DNA from: Acidimicrobiaceae bacterium
Lineage (GTDB): Bacteria > Actinomycetota > Acidimicrobiia > Acidimicrobiales > UBA10347
DNA: 6,948 nt
Direction of reading: 5' to 3'
Assembly: GCA_003485885.1 (NCBI GenBank)
Contig: DNHM01000149.1
Location: 1 to 6,948, forward strand
In this document: positions 1-6,948 of the stretch, piece after piece
How positions within the stretch are numbered: the first letter of the stretch is position 1
Layout of the letters: every line of letters starts with the position of its first letter
The notes under the pieces: model-generated
Database searches by the model: none
Seen by the model: the letters and a program-made list of their open reading frames with translations, nothing else
What the model was told of the DNA's origin: nothing
Translations under genes and position numbers: made by a program

Positions 1-539
1 TCCTCGGCGGCATTGATTTCGACGCAGATGTCGGCGAGTTCGATATGGACGTCGGTGATGTCGATGTGGATGTCGACCTCGATATGGATGTCGACATCGG
101 GCTGACTGGTGCCGTTGGCGACTTCGTCATGTCGCTGCTCAATTTCCGCTCGATCGTCTTGGCCTCCACGTTCTTTGGTCTGTCGGGGATCGTCTTCACC
201 GTTCTCGACACCAATGTGTTGTTGGCGCTGCTGACCTCGACGGTGCTCGGATTTGTCGCCGCTGCAGCCAACTCAGGCATCACCAAGTTCGTGATGAACC
301 GGCAGCAGTCTTCCCACGTGACACTGCGCGAGATGCAGGGTGTGTCCGCCGAGGTCATGTTGCCGATCGCTGACGATCGCCGCGGCCGGGTGCGCGCCCA
401 GATCGCGGGCCAGACCGAATATTTCACCGCACTCCCGTTCAAGCCCGGCTTTACCTTCGAACCGGGCGAAACTGTTGTTGTTATCGAGATCCAAGAAGGC
501 ATGGCCCGAGTCGCTTCACTGGGCGAACTCGGCCCCTAA
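1..539 (+). CDS. NfeD/YqiJ-like membrane protein, flotillin partner (5' partial)
   Basis: The reading frame is open from the window edge (first whole codon at 3) to TAA at 537-539, so the true start probably lies upstream and the ATG at 45 is internal. Visible order: an Asp-rich tract (15-98) where Asp alternates with Val, Leu, Met or Ile; two hydrophobic segments at about 150-206 and 216-270; a short basic linker; then a soluble beta-rich domain from about 339, ending in VVVIEIQEGMARVASLGE, which looks like the OB fold of NfeD-type proteins. E. coli YqiJ has a similar layout, with a membrane helix before an acidic loop, so a first helix probably lies off the window. Members of this family sit in the membrane and are encoded beside flotillins, as here (flotillin 15 bases downstream). 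The role in organising or stabilising flotillin assemblies is inferred from family and context. Low overall similarity makes the exact subfamily uncertain. Confidence 0.72.
   Translation, partial: LGGIDFDADVGEFDMDVGDVDVDVDLDMDVDIGLTGAVGDFVMSLLNFRSIVLASTFFGLSGIVFTVLDTNVLLALLTSTVLGFVAAAANSGITKFVMNRQQSSHVTLREMQGVSAEVMLPIADDRRGRVRAQIAGQTEYFTALPFKPGFTFEPGETVVVIEIQEGMARVASLGELGP
42..98 (+). repeat. Degenerate GAY-GTN hexamer tract coding alternating Asp-hydrophobic residues
   Basis: Asp codons fall at 57, 63, 69, 75, 81, 87 and 93, each separated by one Val, Leu or Met codon, giving seven Asp at every second residue. The DNA is a degenerate 6-base repeat (GAT/GAC plus GTC/GTG/CTC/ATG). A near-copy of GATATGGACGTCG (42-54) recurs at 81-93. 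It lies before the first visible membrane helix of the flotillin-partner gene. Confidence 0.7.
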
Positions 540-540
540 A

Positions 541-545
541 AAGGA
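541..545 (+). promoter_or_regulatory. Ribosome binding site of the flotillin gene
   Basis: AAGGA lies 9 bases before the ATG at 555, immediately after the stop codon of the upstream gene. It supports the chosen start and translation as an internal operon gene. Confidence 0.7.
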
Positions 546-554
546 ACACATATT

Positions 555-1928
555 ATGCAATACCTGTTGGTAGTCGCCGTGATTCTCGCCGTCATCGTTT
601 TGGCGGTAGCTGCCGCGGTGCGATCGCTGATCGTGATCTGTCCACCCAACCAGGTTGCGGTGATCTCGGGTCGCAATCGAGCGGTGTCCGACGGTCGAGA
701 TGTCGGTTATCGCGTGCTCAAGGGCGGTCGCACCATTCGAATTCCGATCCTTGAGCGGGTCGATTTCATGGACCTCAACACGATCCCGATCGACGTCTCG
801 GTGAGTAATGCGTATTCGAAAGGTGCCATCCCCCTCGATGTCCAAGGTGTCGCGAACATCAAGGTGTCGAGCCGCGAAGGCATCCTCGAGAACTCGGTTG
901 AACGATTCCTGGGTCGAGACTCCGACTACATCCAGCAGATCGCCAAGGAGAACCTCGAAGCCAACCTGCGTGGTGTGCTCTCGACGCTGACACCCGAAGA
1001 GGTCAACGAGGATCGGCTCAAGTTCGCCCAGACCCTCATCGACGAGGCCGACGACGACATTCGCAAGTTGGGGCTCGAACTCGATGTGCTCAAGATCCAG
1101 AATGTGACCGACCAGGTTGGTTACCTCGAAGCTGTCGGTCGACGACGGACGGCGCAGGTTCTCACCGAGGCCCGAGAGTCAGAAGCCAGTCAGGCCGCCG
1201 ATGCCGAGGAAGCCGAGGCTGCGGGGCGCCGCCGCTCCGAGCTGGCCCGAGTCGACGCTGACCTGATCATCGCCGAACAACAGAACAAGTTGCGGGTGCG
1301 CCAGGCCGAGCTCGATGCTGCAGGTTTGGTCTCGGAGAACGAAGCAGTGGTCGCCGGTGAGAAGGCCAAGGTCACCGCTGAACAAGAGCTCGAAACCGTA
1401 CGAATCGAGCTGCAGAAGCGCCGGCTCGAAGCCAACGTGATCGCCCCAGCCCAGGCCGAAATGCAGGCTGCCGAGCTGAGGGCAAAAGGCGAAGCGGCAG
1501 CGATCATCGCCAACGGCGAGGCGCAGGTCAACGTGTTGAATCGTATGACCGAGATGTACAAGGCCGCCGGACCAGACGCTCAGAACATTTTCCTGCTCAA
1601 CATCCTTCCCGAGATCATCGAGCAGATTTCGTCGACCGTCGCCGGTATCGACGTCGACAAGATCACGATCATCGACCAAACCGGGGGCGGTGGGGGCGGG
1701 TTGCCCGGCGTCGCCGCCCAGATGCCGGCTGCGGTCATCTCGATCACCGAGCAGATCGAAGCAGCGACGGGCATAAATGTCTTGTCCGCGTTGAATCGCG
1801 AAATGTCACCGACCGCGATCGAAACGAGCGCCCGATCGGCTGCATCAGACGAACCCGCAGCGCTCGGCGTCTCTGGCAGCTTCACCACCGAGGTTGAAAC
1901 AGCCGCCGAAGACCCAAAAAGCGACTAA
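555..1928 (+). CDS. Flotillin family protein (SPFH domain; FloT/YqiK-like)
   Basis: A 457-residue flotillin, a membrane scaffold protein thought to organise bacterial membrane microdomains. Residues 4-22 form an N-terminal hydrophobic anchor. LIVICPPNQVAVISGR (25-40) is the characteristic start of the SPFH/band-7 domain, which runs to about 195 and includes the block around ENLEANLRGVLSTLTPEEVN. Residues about 196-340 are rich in Ala, Glu, Arg and Gln with few prolines, the long flotillin coiled coil (AEMQAAELRAKGEAAAIIANGEA). NIFLLNILPEIIEQI (344-358) and a following ITIIDQ strand lead to a run of six glycines (377-382) and a tail of about 75 residues with a conserved-looking block (AAVISITEQIEAATGINV). 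The length is close to that of typical bacterial flotillins. It is preceded by a good Shine-Dalgarno sequence and is 15 bases from the NfeD/YqiJ-like gene, the usual operon pairing. The family call is secure. The client proteins in this organism are unknown. Confidence 0.95.
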   Translation: MQYLLVVAVILAVIVLAVAAAVRSLIVICPPNQVAVISGRNRAVSDGRDVGYRVLKGGRTIRIPILERVDFMDLNTIPIDVSVSNAYSKGAIPLDVQGVANIKVSSREGILENSVERFLGRDSDYIQQIAKENLEANLRGVLSTLTPEEVNEDRLKFAQTLIDEADDDIRKLGLELDVLKIQNVTDQVGYLEAVGRRRTAQVLTEARESEASQAADAEEAEAAGRRRSELARVDADLIIAEQQNKLRVRQAELDAAGLVSENEAVVAGEKAKVTAEQELETVRIELQKRRLEANVIAPAQAEMQAAELRAKGEAAAIIANGEAQVNVLNRMTEMYKAAGPDAQNIFLLNILPEIIEQISSTVAGIDVDKITIIDQTGGGGGGLPGVAAQMPAAVISITEQIEAATGINVLSALNREMSPTAIETSARSAASDEPAALGVSGSFTTEVETAAEDPKSD

Positions 1929-2006
1929 TACCCCCACCTCGTTCTGCATGCCCAAGAGCGGCTCGATTACAGCGCTGCCCGTTGGCGGCTTACTGACGTC
2001 TTGGTG

Positions 2007-2609
2007 TCAGCCTCTCGGCACGCGATCTGCAGCAGCGAGGTCTCCGGGGCCTCCCCTGGCTCGGAGGCGTTCGGCGGCAGCTTCGCGATGTTCGATGTCG
2101 ACATTTGCGCCGTATTTGAACTTGGCGCGTGCATCGTCGATCATCATTTCGATGCCGCGGATGGCAGCGAACCGTTTGGTGTGGACCAGCGGATCCTGCA
2201 GCCCCCCATCGGGTTCAACATCTGCGAGTTGTAGTCGCAAGATTGCCGCTATCTCTTCGATCTCGTCGGTGACCGTGACCGGGCCGCTCAGTTGCACTGC
2301 GCCGTAGTAGGTCGTTGGCACACCAAGAGACGGATCTTCATCGCCGACCATCCTCCATGCGCCAGGGATGTAGGCCCAGTCCCCGGCAATACTCAGCACT
2401 GCCTGCGGTGTTGCCGCAAGCGCCGCAAAGACCGGGTTGGGTTTCGCAAGGTGAAACACGACCCGATCGTCGAGCAGCACAAACTGGGTTGGCACCAACA
2501 CGGGAATCCCGCCAGCGCCACTCACGGCAAAGTGGCCGAAACCTTGTTGGTGGACGAAACTGCGCCATTGCGCCTCGTCGGTACTTGCATCGTGCGGACG
2601 GATCAGCAT
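2007..2609 (-). CDS. PaiB-like FMN-binding split-barrel protein
   Basis: A 200-residue protein with the PaiB (FMN-binding negative transcriptional regulator) pattern in order: an N-terminal block with GFGHFAVS (23-30) and PVLVPTQFVL (36-45); HLAKPNP (53-59), matching the family's H-x-A-x-x-NP; GDWAYIPGAW (76-85), matching the family's G-x-x-AYI-x-x-x-W; VPTTYYGAVQLSG (97-109), where most relatives have a VPTWNY-like sequence; and KFKYGANVDIEHR (163-175) near the C-terminus, in the position of the family's K-x-x-QN motif. The length is typical. The name derives from Bacillus subtilis paiB. I see no helix-turn-helix, so regulation by DNA binding should not be assumed; a flavin-binding or oxidoreductase-type role of the split barrel is equally plausible. 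The gene converges on the flotillin operon and diverges from the SDR gene. No Shine-Dalgarno is seen, but a TAAGAT hexamer ends 6 bases before the ATG. Confidence 0.85.
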   Translation of the reverse strand: MLIRPHDASTDEAQWRSFVHQQGFGHFAVSGAGGIPVLVPTQFVLLDDRVVFHLAKPNPVFAALAATPQAVLSIAGDWAYIPGAWRMVGDEDPSLGVPTTYYGAVQLSGPVTVTDEIEEIAAILRLQLADVEPDGGLQDPLVHTKRFAAIRGIEMMIDDARAKFKYGANVDIEHREAAAERLRARGGPGDLAAADRVPRG

Positions 2610-2615
2610 CGGTGG

Positions 2616-2621
2616 ATCTTA
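2616..2621 (-). promoter_or_regulatory. Putative -10 element of a leaderless paiB-like transcript
   Basis: On the minus strand TAAGAT (TANNNT consensus) is followed by 6 bases and then the ATG at 2609-2607. That spacing places the transcription start at or next to the first base of the start codon. No convincing -35 hexamer is seen at 16-18 bases. Confidence 0.45.
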
Positions 2622-2732
2622 CTGATAACCAGCGGTTGACGCCTGACCTTTCATGCGATCGGAGGCGTTGGGTTGTCGGGGTTACGGCGGGCCGCGTACA
2701 TGTGCGAAGTAACGGTTGAGGGTTCGCGAAAC

Positions 2733-2738
2733 TAAGGT
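2733..2738 (+). promoter_or_regulatory. Putative -10 element of a leaderless SDR transcript
   Basis: TAAGGT fits TANNNT and ends 6 bases before the SDR ATG at 2745. The bases just upstream of the ATG (GTCTCAGC) lack a Shine-Dalgarno sequence. No good -35 hexamer is at the standard spacing. The position suggests transcription starts at or near the start codon. Confidence 0.45.
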
Positions 2739-2744
2739 CTCAGC

Positions 2745-3491
2745 ATGGATCTTCGTCTGGACGGAAAAACAGCACTAGTGACCGGCGGTTCCCGCGGCAT
2801 CGGCAAGGCCATCGCCAAGGCCTTTGTCGAATCTGGGGCCGAGGTCATGATCACGAGCCGCAAGGCCGAGTCGTGTGAAGAGACCGCAAACGAGATCGGC
2901 TGTCTATGGGAAGCCGGCCATGTCGGCAACCCCGAAGATGCCGAACGCATCGTTGGTGCCACTGTCGAACGTTTGGGCGGCGTCGACATTCTGGTGAACA
3001 ACGCCGGCACTGGCCCCTACAACGGTCCCGTGATCGACGCCGACCTGCCCCGGTGGAACAAGACGTTCGAAGTCAACCTGACTGCTCCCCTGGTGTTCAG
3101 CCAGCTGTGCTGGAACCAGCACATGAAAGAGAACGGCGGTGTGATCATCAACATCGCTTCGGTCGGCGGCTTCGGCACGCATCCGCACATCGGCGTGTAT
3201 GACATCTCGAAGGCTGCGCTCATTCACTTGACCAAGCAACTCGGTGCCGAGCTCGGCCCCCAAGCTCGCGTCAACGTGCTGTGCCCTGGTTTGGTCAAGA
3301 CTGACCTCTCCCGTTTCTTGTGGGAAGGTGACAAGGGCGATGAAGTTGCCAAGATGTACCCGCTTGAGCGCCTAGGCGAAGTCGAAGACATCGCCGCAGC
3401 CGCCTGCTGGCTCGCTGCCGATAGCGGCCAATGGATCACTGGCCAGGCCATCGTCCTCGATGGCGGTGGCATGGTGAAGTTCAGCGAATAG
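2745..3491 (+). CDS. SDR family NAD(P)-dependent oxidoreductase
   Basis: A 248-residue classical short-chain dehydrogenase/reductase, a soluble Rossmann-fold enzyme that oxidises alcohols or reduces carbonyls with NAD(P). Cofactor motif TGGSRGIG is at 13-20, the NNAG motif at 85-88, and the catalytic tetrad is complete: Asn111, Ser139 (in INIASVGG), Tyr152 and Lys156 (YDISK). PGLVKTD (181-187) follows as usual, and the C-terminal end has the ITGQAIVLDGG block (231-241). Ser38-Arg39 after the second beta strand favours NADP(H) over NAD(H), by family knowledge. The position that usually carries Asp in a D-V motif is His59 (GHVG), a variant also found in the DHRS4-type group (CHVG). The length is standard for the family. 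The substrate cannot be read from the sequence. The gene ends 38 bases before the DUF3445 gene on the same strand, so co-transcription is likely. Confidence 0.95.
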   Translation: MDLRLDGKTALVTGGSRGIGKAIAKAFVESGAEVMITSRKAESCEETANEIGCLWEAGHVGNPEDAERIVGATVERLGGVDILVNNAGTGPYNGPVIDADLPRWNKTFEVNLTAPLVFSQLCWNQHMKENGGVIINIASVGGFGTHPHIGVYDISKAALIHLTKQLGAELGPQARVNVLCPGLVKTDLSRFLWEGDKGDEVAKMYPLERLGEVEDIAAAACWLAADSGQWITGQAIVLDGGGMVKFSE

Positions 3492-3520
3492 CCCCTCACC
3501 CGGCCACCCCAACGCAAATT

Positions 3521-3525
3521 AGGAG
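3521..3525 (+). promoter_or_regulatory. Ribosome binding site that fixes the DUF3445 start
   Basis: AGGAG lies 4 bases before the ATG at 3530. Spacing is short but the match to a Shine-Dalgarno core is strong. It favours 3530 over an upstream in-frame ATG at 3431, which lies inside the SDR gene. Confidence 0.7.
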
Positions 3526-3529
3526 CGTT

Positions 3530-4354
3530 ATGTACGAAATAGGTACACCAGGCTCCTTAGAAGCATCTGATTGGTTCGACGAACTTGCCTTGGATCCTGA
3601 GGCACATCCGGTGGCGATGGGCACGCGAGCCTTGGGCGACCGGCCGTGGCTGGTGGCCGACGGACATCGCGACCACGAGCTCGCGATCAAGAACGAGCTG
3701 CTCGCGTCTCGACGCGATCAAGTGCTTTATGCAACGGAACACTCGGTCGAAGCTGCCACCGAACTTGCCCGGCTGGTCGACGCCCCAGCTGCACCTGCGG
3801 GCATGCACCCGATCGAACGTGCTGCCCGATCGGTGCAGGAAGATTTGTGTTTGCTGCAGCGACTGCCGACCGGCTGGCATCTCGATGCGAGCTGCTTGTG
3901 TGCCCCGACCAGGTGGCATCTACAGGAGAAGGTTGGCCAGCACATCGCGGTGGTGCATGGCCCGGTCCGTGGCTACGACGAACGGATCACGACCAAGGTC
4001 GATCAGCTCTTCGACCGGCTGACCGATCGGCCGGTATGGCGCAGGAACTGGTTCCTCATGACCGATACCACCCTGTTTCAACCCGATCGTGCGGAGCACG
4101 AGACGCTCATCCCCTCCGGTCAGGTGCTCGATGACATCTACATCCGCAGCGAACGCCAAACACTACGTCGGGTCATAGATGATTGGATCGTCTTCACCAT
4201 TCGGGTCCAACAGGAATCGCTTCGGCAGCTACTCACGACCGATGCTCGACGACTCAAATTCGTGGATTGGGTCGCCAATGTCTCCCCGGATTTTGGCGTT
4301 CGACGCCACCTAACAGACCCCCAACGTGCCGAGCTTCTTGCAGGACTCACCTAA
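3530..4354 (+). CDS. DUF3445 / haem-dependent oxidative N-demethylase alpha-like protein
   Basis: A 274-residue protein of the DUF3445 (HODM alpha-subunit-like) family. Recognisable blocks in order: the [17 protein letters not shown] start (28-44), [10 protein letters not shown] (101-110), a Cys-Pro-Trp block [17 protein letters not shown] (124-140) followed by VVHGPV (141-146), RRNWFL (171-176), and [10 protein letters not shown] (205-214) followed by IVFTIRV (220-226). In the characterised Pseudomonas enzyme the alpha subunit binds haem in a PAS-like fold and oxidises dimethylamine, assisted by separate flavin/iron-sulphur and tetrahydrofolate subunits. None of those partners is encoded in this window, so the substrate and electron path here are unknown. 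Soluble; no signal peptide or membrane helix is seen. It probably forms a unit with the SDR gene upstream. The family assignment is fairly firm; demethylase activity is inference. Confidence 0.85.
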   Translation: MYEIGTPGSLEASDWFDELALDPEAHPVAMGTRALGDRPWLVADGHRDHELAIKNELLASRRDQVLYATEHSVEAATELARLVDAPAAPAGMHPIERAARSVQEDLCLLQRLPTGWHLDASCLCAPTRWHLQEKVGQHIAVVHGPVRGYDERITTKVDQLFDRLTDRPVWRRNWFLMTDTTLFQPDRAEHETLIPSGQVLDDIYIRSERQTLRRVIDDWIVFTIRVQQESLRQLLTTDARRLKFVDWVANVSPDFGVRRHLTDPQRAELLAGLT

Positions 4355-4407
4355 CCGTTCTGCAAAACGGCACCGGGCACAATCGTTGGCCTTCTAGGCT
4401 TTCCGCC
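4355..4407 (+). promoter_or_regulatory. leuS upstream region with putative leaderless -10 element
   Basis: This 53-base gap separates the DUF3445 stop from leuS. TAGGCT at 4395-4400 fits TANNNT and ends 7 bases before the ATG at 4408, the spacing expected for a leaderless mRNA. There is no Shine-Dalgarno in TTTCCGCC just before the ATG. No T-box-like leader is possible in so short a space. Alternatively leuS is read through from the upstream genes. Confidence 0.45.
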
Positions 4408-6948
4408 ATGGCAGACGCCCCAACCACCGAGATCCCATCCTGGCGCTACGACGCCTCGTTGGCGCAGGACATCGAACTGCGCTGGCAAGCCACCTGGGAC
4501 GAAAACAAGACCTTCGAGACGCCTAACCCCGCGGGCCCACTCGCCGATCCCGAAGCACTCGCTGGCCGAGGCGAGAAGCTATTCGTGCTCGACATGTTCC
4601 CCTACCCGTCAGGTAGCGGCCTGCACGTGGGCCACCCGCTGGGTTTCATCGGCACCGATGTCTACAGCCGGTACCAGCGCATGCTGGGCCGCAACGTGTG
4701 TTACTCGATGGGTTTCGACGCGTTTGGCCTGCCGGCTGAGCAACACGCAGTCGCTACTGGCGAACATCCTTCGATCAGCACCGATGCTGCCATTGCCAAC
4801 ATGCGACGTCAGCTGCACCGTTTGGGGCTGAGCCATGACCAGCGTCGCAGTGTGTCCACAACCGATCCGGAGTACTACCGGTGGACACAGTGGATCTTCC
4901 GCGAGATCTTCGAGTCCTGGTACGACGACGATGCCGACAAGGCCCGCCCCATTGCCGACCTGATCGCGCAGTTTGAGTCCGGCGAACGCACGGTCGACGA
5001 CGAACATGCAGGTTCATCGTGGGCTGACCTGACGGCCGCCCAACAGGCCGAAGTAATCGATGGCCACCGCCTGGCCTACGTGTCCGATGCTCCCGTGAAC
5101 TGGTGCCCCGGTTTGGGCACCGTCGTAGCCAACGAGGAAGTCACCGCCGACAACCGCAGCGACCGAGGCAACTTCCCCGTCTTCAAGCGCAACATGCGGC
5201 AGTGGATGATGCGTATCACCAAGTACGCCGACCGACTCACCGACGACCTCGCGCTGCTCGACTGGACCGATGCCATCAAGGCCATGCAGCGCAACTGGAT
5301 CGGGCGATCCGAAGGTGCTGCCGTTCACTTCGACAGCCTCGCCGGGCCAATCACGGTGTTCACGACCCGACCCGACACATTGTTCGGCGCAACCTTCATG
5401 GTGCTGGCGCCCGAACACCCTCTGGTCGATGAACTGACCACGCCAGAACAAGCCGATGCCGTTGCCGCTTATCGCGAAGCCGCAGCTGCCAAGAACGACA
5501 TCGACCGCCAAGATGCCACCCGCGAGAAGACCGGCGTCGACATCGGGGCGACCGCCACCAACCCGGTTACCGGCGAGCAGGTTCCTATCTGGATCGCCGA
5601 CTATGTGCTCATGGGGTATGGCACCGGCGCCATCATGGCCGTGCCTTGTGGCGACCAACGTGACTTCGAGTTCGCCCGCAAGTTCGGCCTGCCGATCCCT
5701 GCAATCCAGCAGCCGTCCGCATCCTGGTTCGAAGAACACGGCATCGACGAGTCCTTGGACACCAGTACCTGGCCTGTCGCCTATGTCGGCGACGCCCAAT
5801 ATGTGCAGTCGTCCAACGACTCTCTGGACCTGAACGGCACTACCGACGTCGCTTCCGGTGTTGCCCAGACGAACGTGTGGCTCGAAGCCAACGATCACGG
5901 CGAAGCCACAATCAACTACAAACTGCGTGACTGGCTGTTCAGCCGTCAGCGGTACTGGGGCGAGCCGTTCCCGGTCGTCTACGACGTCGACGGCAACCCC
6001 CACACCATTCCCGACGACATGCTGCCAGTCCTGCTGCCCGAGACCGAGAGTTTCGCGCCCCGCACCTTCGATCCCGACGATGCCAACAGCGACCCGGAGA
6101 GCCCGCTGGGCCGGTTGACCGACTGGGTCAACGTCGAACTCGACATCGGCGACGGTCCGCAGATGTACACCCGCGACACCAATGTCATGCCCCAGTGGGC
6201 TGGCTCGTGCTGGTACGAAATGCGGTACCTAGATCCAACTAACACTGAACGGTTCGTCGACCGCGACGTCGAGGAGTACTGGATGGGCCCACAGACCGAT
6301 CAGCGCCCCGATCACCCTGGCGGCGTCGATCTGTACGTGGGCGGCGTCGAACACGCCGTACTTCACCTGCTCTACGCCCGTTTCTGGCACAAGGTCCTGT
6401 TCGACCTGGGCCATGTCAGCTCCAAAGAGCCCTACGCCCGACTGTTCAACCAGGGTTACATCCTGGCCGACGCCTACAAGGACGAACGCGAGATCTATGT
6501 CGACGCTCTCGCCGTCGAGAAACAAGACGACGGCACCTTCACCTTCGAAGGTGAACCAGTCTCGGTAGAGACCGGCAAGATGGGCAAGAGCAAGAAGAAC
6601 TCCGTCTCGCCCGACGAGATGTACGACAACTATGGCGCCGACACGTTGCGGCTGTACGAAATGGCCATGGGCCCGCTTGACCAGTCACGTCCGTGGGAAA
6701 CCCGCGACGTGGTCGGCATGTACCGGTTTCTACAGCGCCTGTGGCGCAATGTGGTCGACGAAGACACCGGCGAGTTGGCGATCACCGAGGCTGCCGGCGA
6801 CGAAACCACTATGCGTTCGTTGCACAAGACCATCGATGCAGTCGGCACCGAGATGAGCAATCTGCGGTTCAACACTGCGATCGCCAAACTCGTCGAACTG
6901 AACAACGAGGTCACCAAACTCGACGCCGCACCACGTGAAGTCATGGAA
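4408..6948 (+). CDS. leuS: Leucyl-tRNA synthetase (3' partial)
   Basis: Charges tRNA-Leu with leucine in the cytoplasm; a class I aminoacyl-tRNA synthetase. The frame stays open for 847 codons and runs off the window, so it lacks its last part (anticodon-binding end and C-terminal domain; actinobacterial forms are roughly 950 residues). Visible: LDMFPYPSG then the HIGH-type motif HVGH (73-76); an actinobacterial-type insertion beginning ARPIADLI and leading to [14 protein letters not shown]; the CP1 editing domain with TTRPDT (319-324) and GDQRD, whose Asp416 matches the editing aspartate of the family; [14 protein letters not shown] (507-520); [20 protein letters not shown] (642-661); and the catalytic loop KMGKS (724-728). 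KMGKS or KIGKS rather than KMSKS is common in actinobacterial LeuRS. Active site and editing site both look intact. The start at 4408 is the first ATG, giving [16 protein letters not shown] long open frame on the opposite strand is a shadow. Confidence 0.97.
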   Translation, partial: MADAPTTEIPSWRYDASLAQDIELRWQATWDENKTFETPNPAGPLADPEALAGRGEKLFVLDMFPYPSGSGLHVGHPLGFIGTDVYSRYQRMLGRNVCYSMGFDAFGLPAEQHAVATGEHPSISTDAAIANMRRQLHRLGLSHDQRRSVSTTDPEYYRWTQWIFREIFESWYDDDADKARPIADLIAQFESGERTVDDEHAGSSWADLTAAQQAEVIDGHRLAYVSDAPVNWCPGLGTVVANEEVTADNRSDRGNFPVFKRNMRQWMMRITKYADRLTDDLALLDWTDAIKAMQRNWIGRSEGAAVHFDSLAGPITVFTTRPDTLFGATFMVLAPEHPLVDELTTPEQADAVAAYREAAAAKNDIDRQDATREKTGVDIGATATNPVTGEQVPIWIADYVLMGYGTGAIMAVPCGDQRDFEFARKFGLPIPAIQQPSASWFEEHGIDESLDTSTWPVAYVGDAQYVQSSNDSLDLNGTTDVASGVAQTNVWLEANDHGEATINYKLRDWLFSRQRYWGEPFPVVYDVDGNPHTIPDDMLPVLLPETESFAPRTFDPDDANSDPESPLGRLTDWVNVELDIGDGPQMYTRDTNVMPQWAGSCWYEMRYLDPTNTERFVDRDVEEYWMGPQTDQRPDHPGGVDLYVGGVEHAVLHLLYARFWHKVLFDLGHVSSKEPYARLFNQGYILADAYKDEREIYVDALAVEKQDDGTFTFEGEPVSVETGKMGKSKKNSVSPDEMYDNYGADTLRLYEMAMGPLDQSRPWETRDVVGMYRFLQRLWRNVVDEDTGELAITEAAGDETTMRSLHKTIDAVGTEMSNLRFNTAIAKLVELNNEVTKLDAAPREVME

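Larger units (their letters stand above)
2610..2744. promoter_or_regulatory. Divergent promoter region between the paiB-like and SDR genes
   Basis: This 135-base gap separates two genes pointing away from each other, so it should hold both promoters. -10-like hexamers lie at each edge (2616-2621 on minus, 2733-2738 on plus). I see no convincing long palindrome that would mark an operator, and no conserved small ORF. Confidence 0.55.

Noticed and set aside
1179..1679. 166-codon minus-strand frame opposite the flotillin coiled coil
   Set aside because: Shadow of the Ala/Glu-rich coiled-coil coding sequence; no family resemblance and no start signal.
1952..2004. CCAAGA/TCTTGG inverted repeat between the convergent flotillin and paiB-like genes
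   Set aside because: A 6-bp stem with a 41-base loop is expected by chance; there is no T-run. No terminator is otherwise evident here.
2292..2719. + strand open frames opposite the paiB-like gene
   Set aside because: Arg/Pro/His-rich translations typical of antisense shadows; the minus-strand frame carries the conserved PaiB motifs.
3431..3529. In-frame upstream ATG extending the DUF3445 protein by 33 residues
   Set aside because: It would overlap the SDR C-terminus by 61 bases, the extension is Pro/Arg/Trp-rich with no family similarity, and the ATG at 3530 has an AGGAG site.
4355..4370. Short hairpin CCGTT-ctgcaa-AACGG right after the DUF3445 stop
   Set aside because: Only a 5-bp stem and no T-run follows, so it is too weak to call a terminator.
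5014..6003. 329-codon open frame on the minus strand
   Set aside because: It lies entirely inside leuS, whose + strand frame shows all LeuRS motifs. Long antisense open frames are common in high-GC genes, and the translation has no recognisable domain.
6574..6591. KMGKS instead of KMSKS in LeuRS as a possible defect
   Set aside because: Gly at this place is usual in actinobacterial LeuRS, and both lysines and the Ser are kept.

Overview
This is a 6.9 kb stretch of chromosome from a high-GC bacterium, most likely an actinobacterium. The best evidence is the leucyl-tRNA synthetase at the right end. It has actinobacterial-type insertions and motifs: an ARPIADLI segment, a [14 protein letters not shown] block and a KMGKS loop. 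An Acidimicrobiia-like member (Ilumatobacter-type) fits the overall flavour, but that is inference. There are six genes, densely packed. I see no tRNA, rRNA, CRISPR array, insertion sequence or phage gene, and no non-coding gap longer than about 140 bases.

Left part (1-1928, + strand): a two-gene operon. The first gene enters from outside the window and encodes a small membrane protein with an NfeD/YqiJ-like layout: an Asp-rich stretch, two membrane helices and a C-terminal beta-rich OB-like domain. Fifteen bases later comes a flotillin (SPFH protein). This pairing matches the known YqiJ-YqiK / NfeD-flotillin membrane-microdomain pairs.

Middle part: a PaiB-type FMN-binding split-barrel protein lies on the minus strand (2609-2007), converging on the flotillin operon. 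Across a 135-base divergent promoter region from it, an SDR oxidoreductase (2745-3491) starts on the + strand. It is followed 38 bases later by a DUF3445 / haem-dependent oxidative N-demethylase alpha-like protein (3530-4354). These last two are probably co-transcribed.

Right part: leuS (4408 to the window end, 847 codons visible, 3' end missing) follows after a 53-base gap.

Translation signals split into two classes. The genes inside operons (flotillin and DUF3445) have clear purine-rich Shine-Dalgarno sequences. The three genes that begin a probable transcription unit (paiB-like, SDR and leuS) have no convincing one. Instead each has a TANNNT -10-like hexamer ending 6-7 bases before its ATG, which is the geometry expected of leaderless mRNAs.

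I found no clear new defence system or other novel machinery. The items most worth following up are the leaderless pattern, the Asp-alternating tract in the flotillin partner, and the stand-alone DUF3445 protein next to an SDR.
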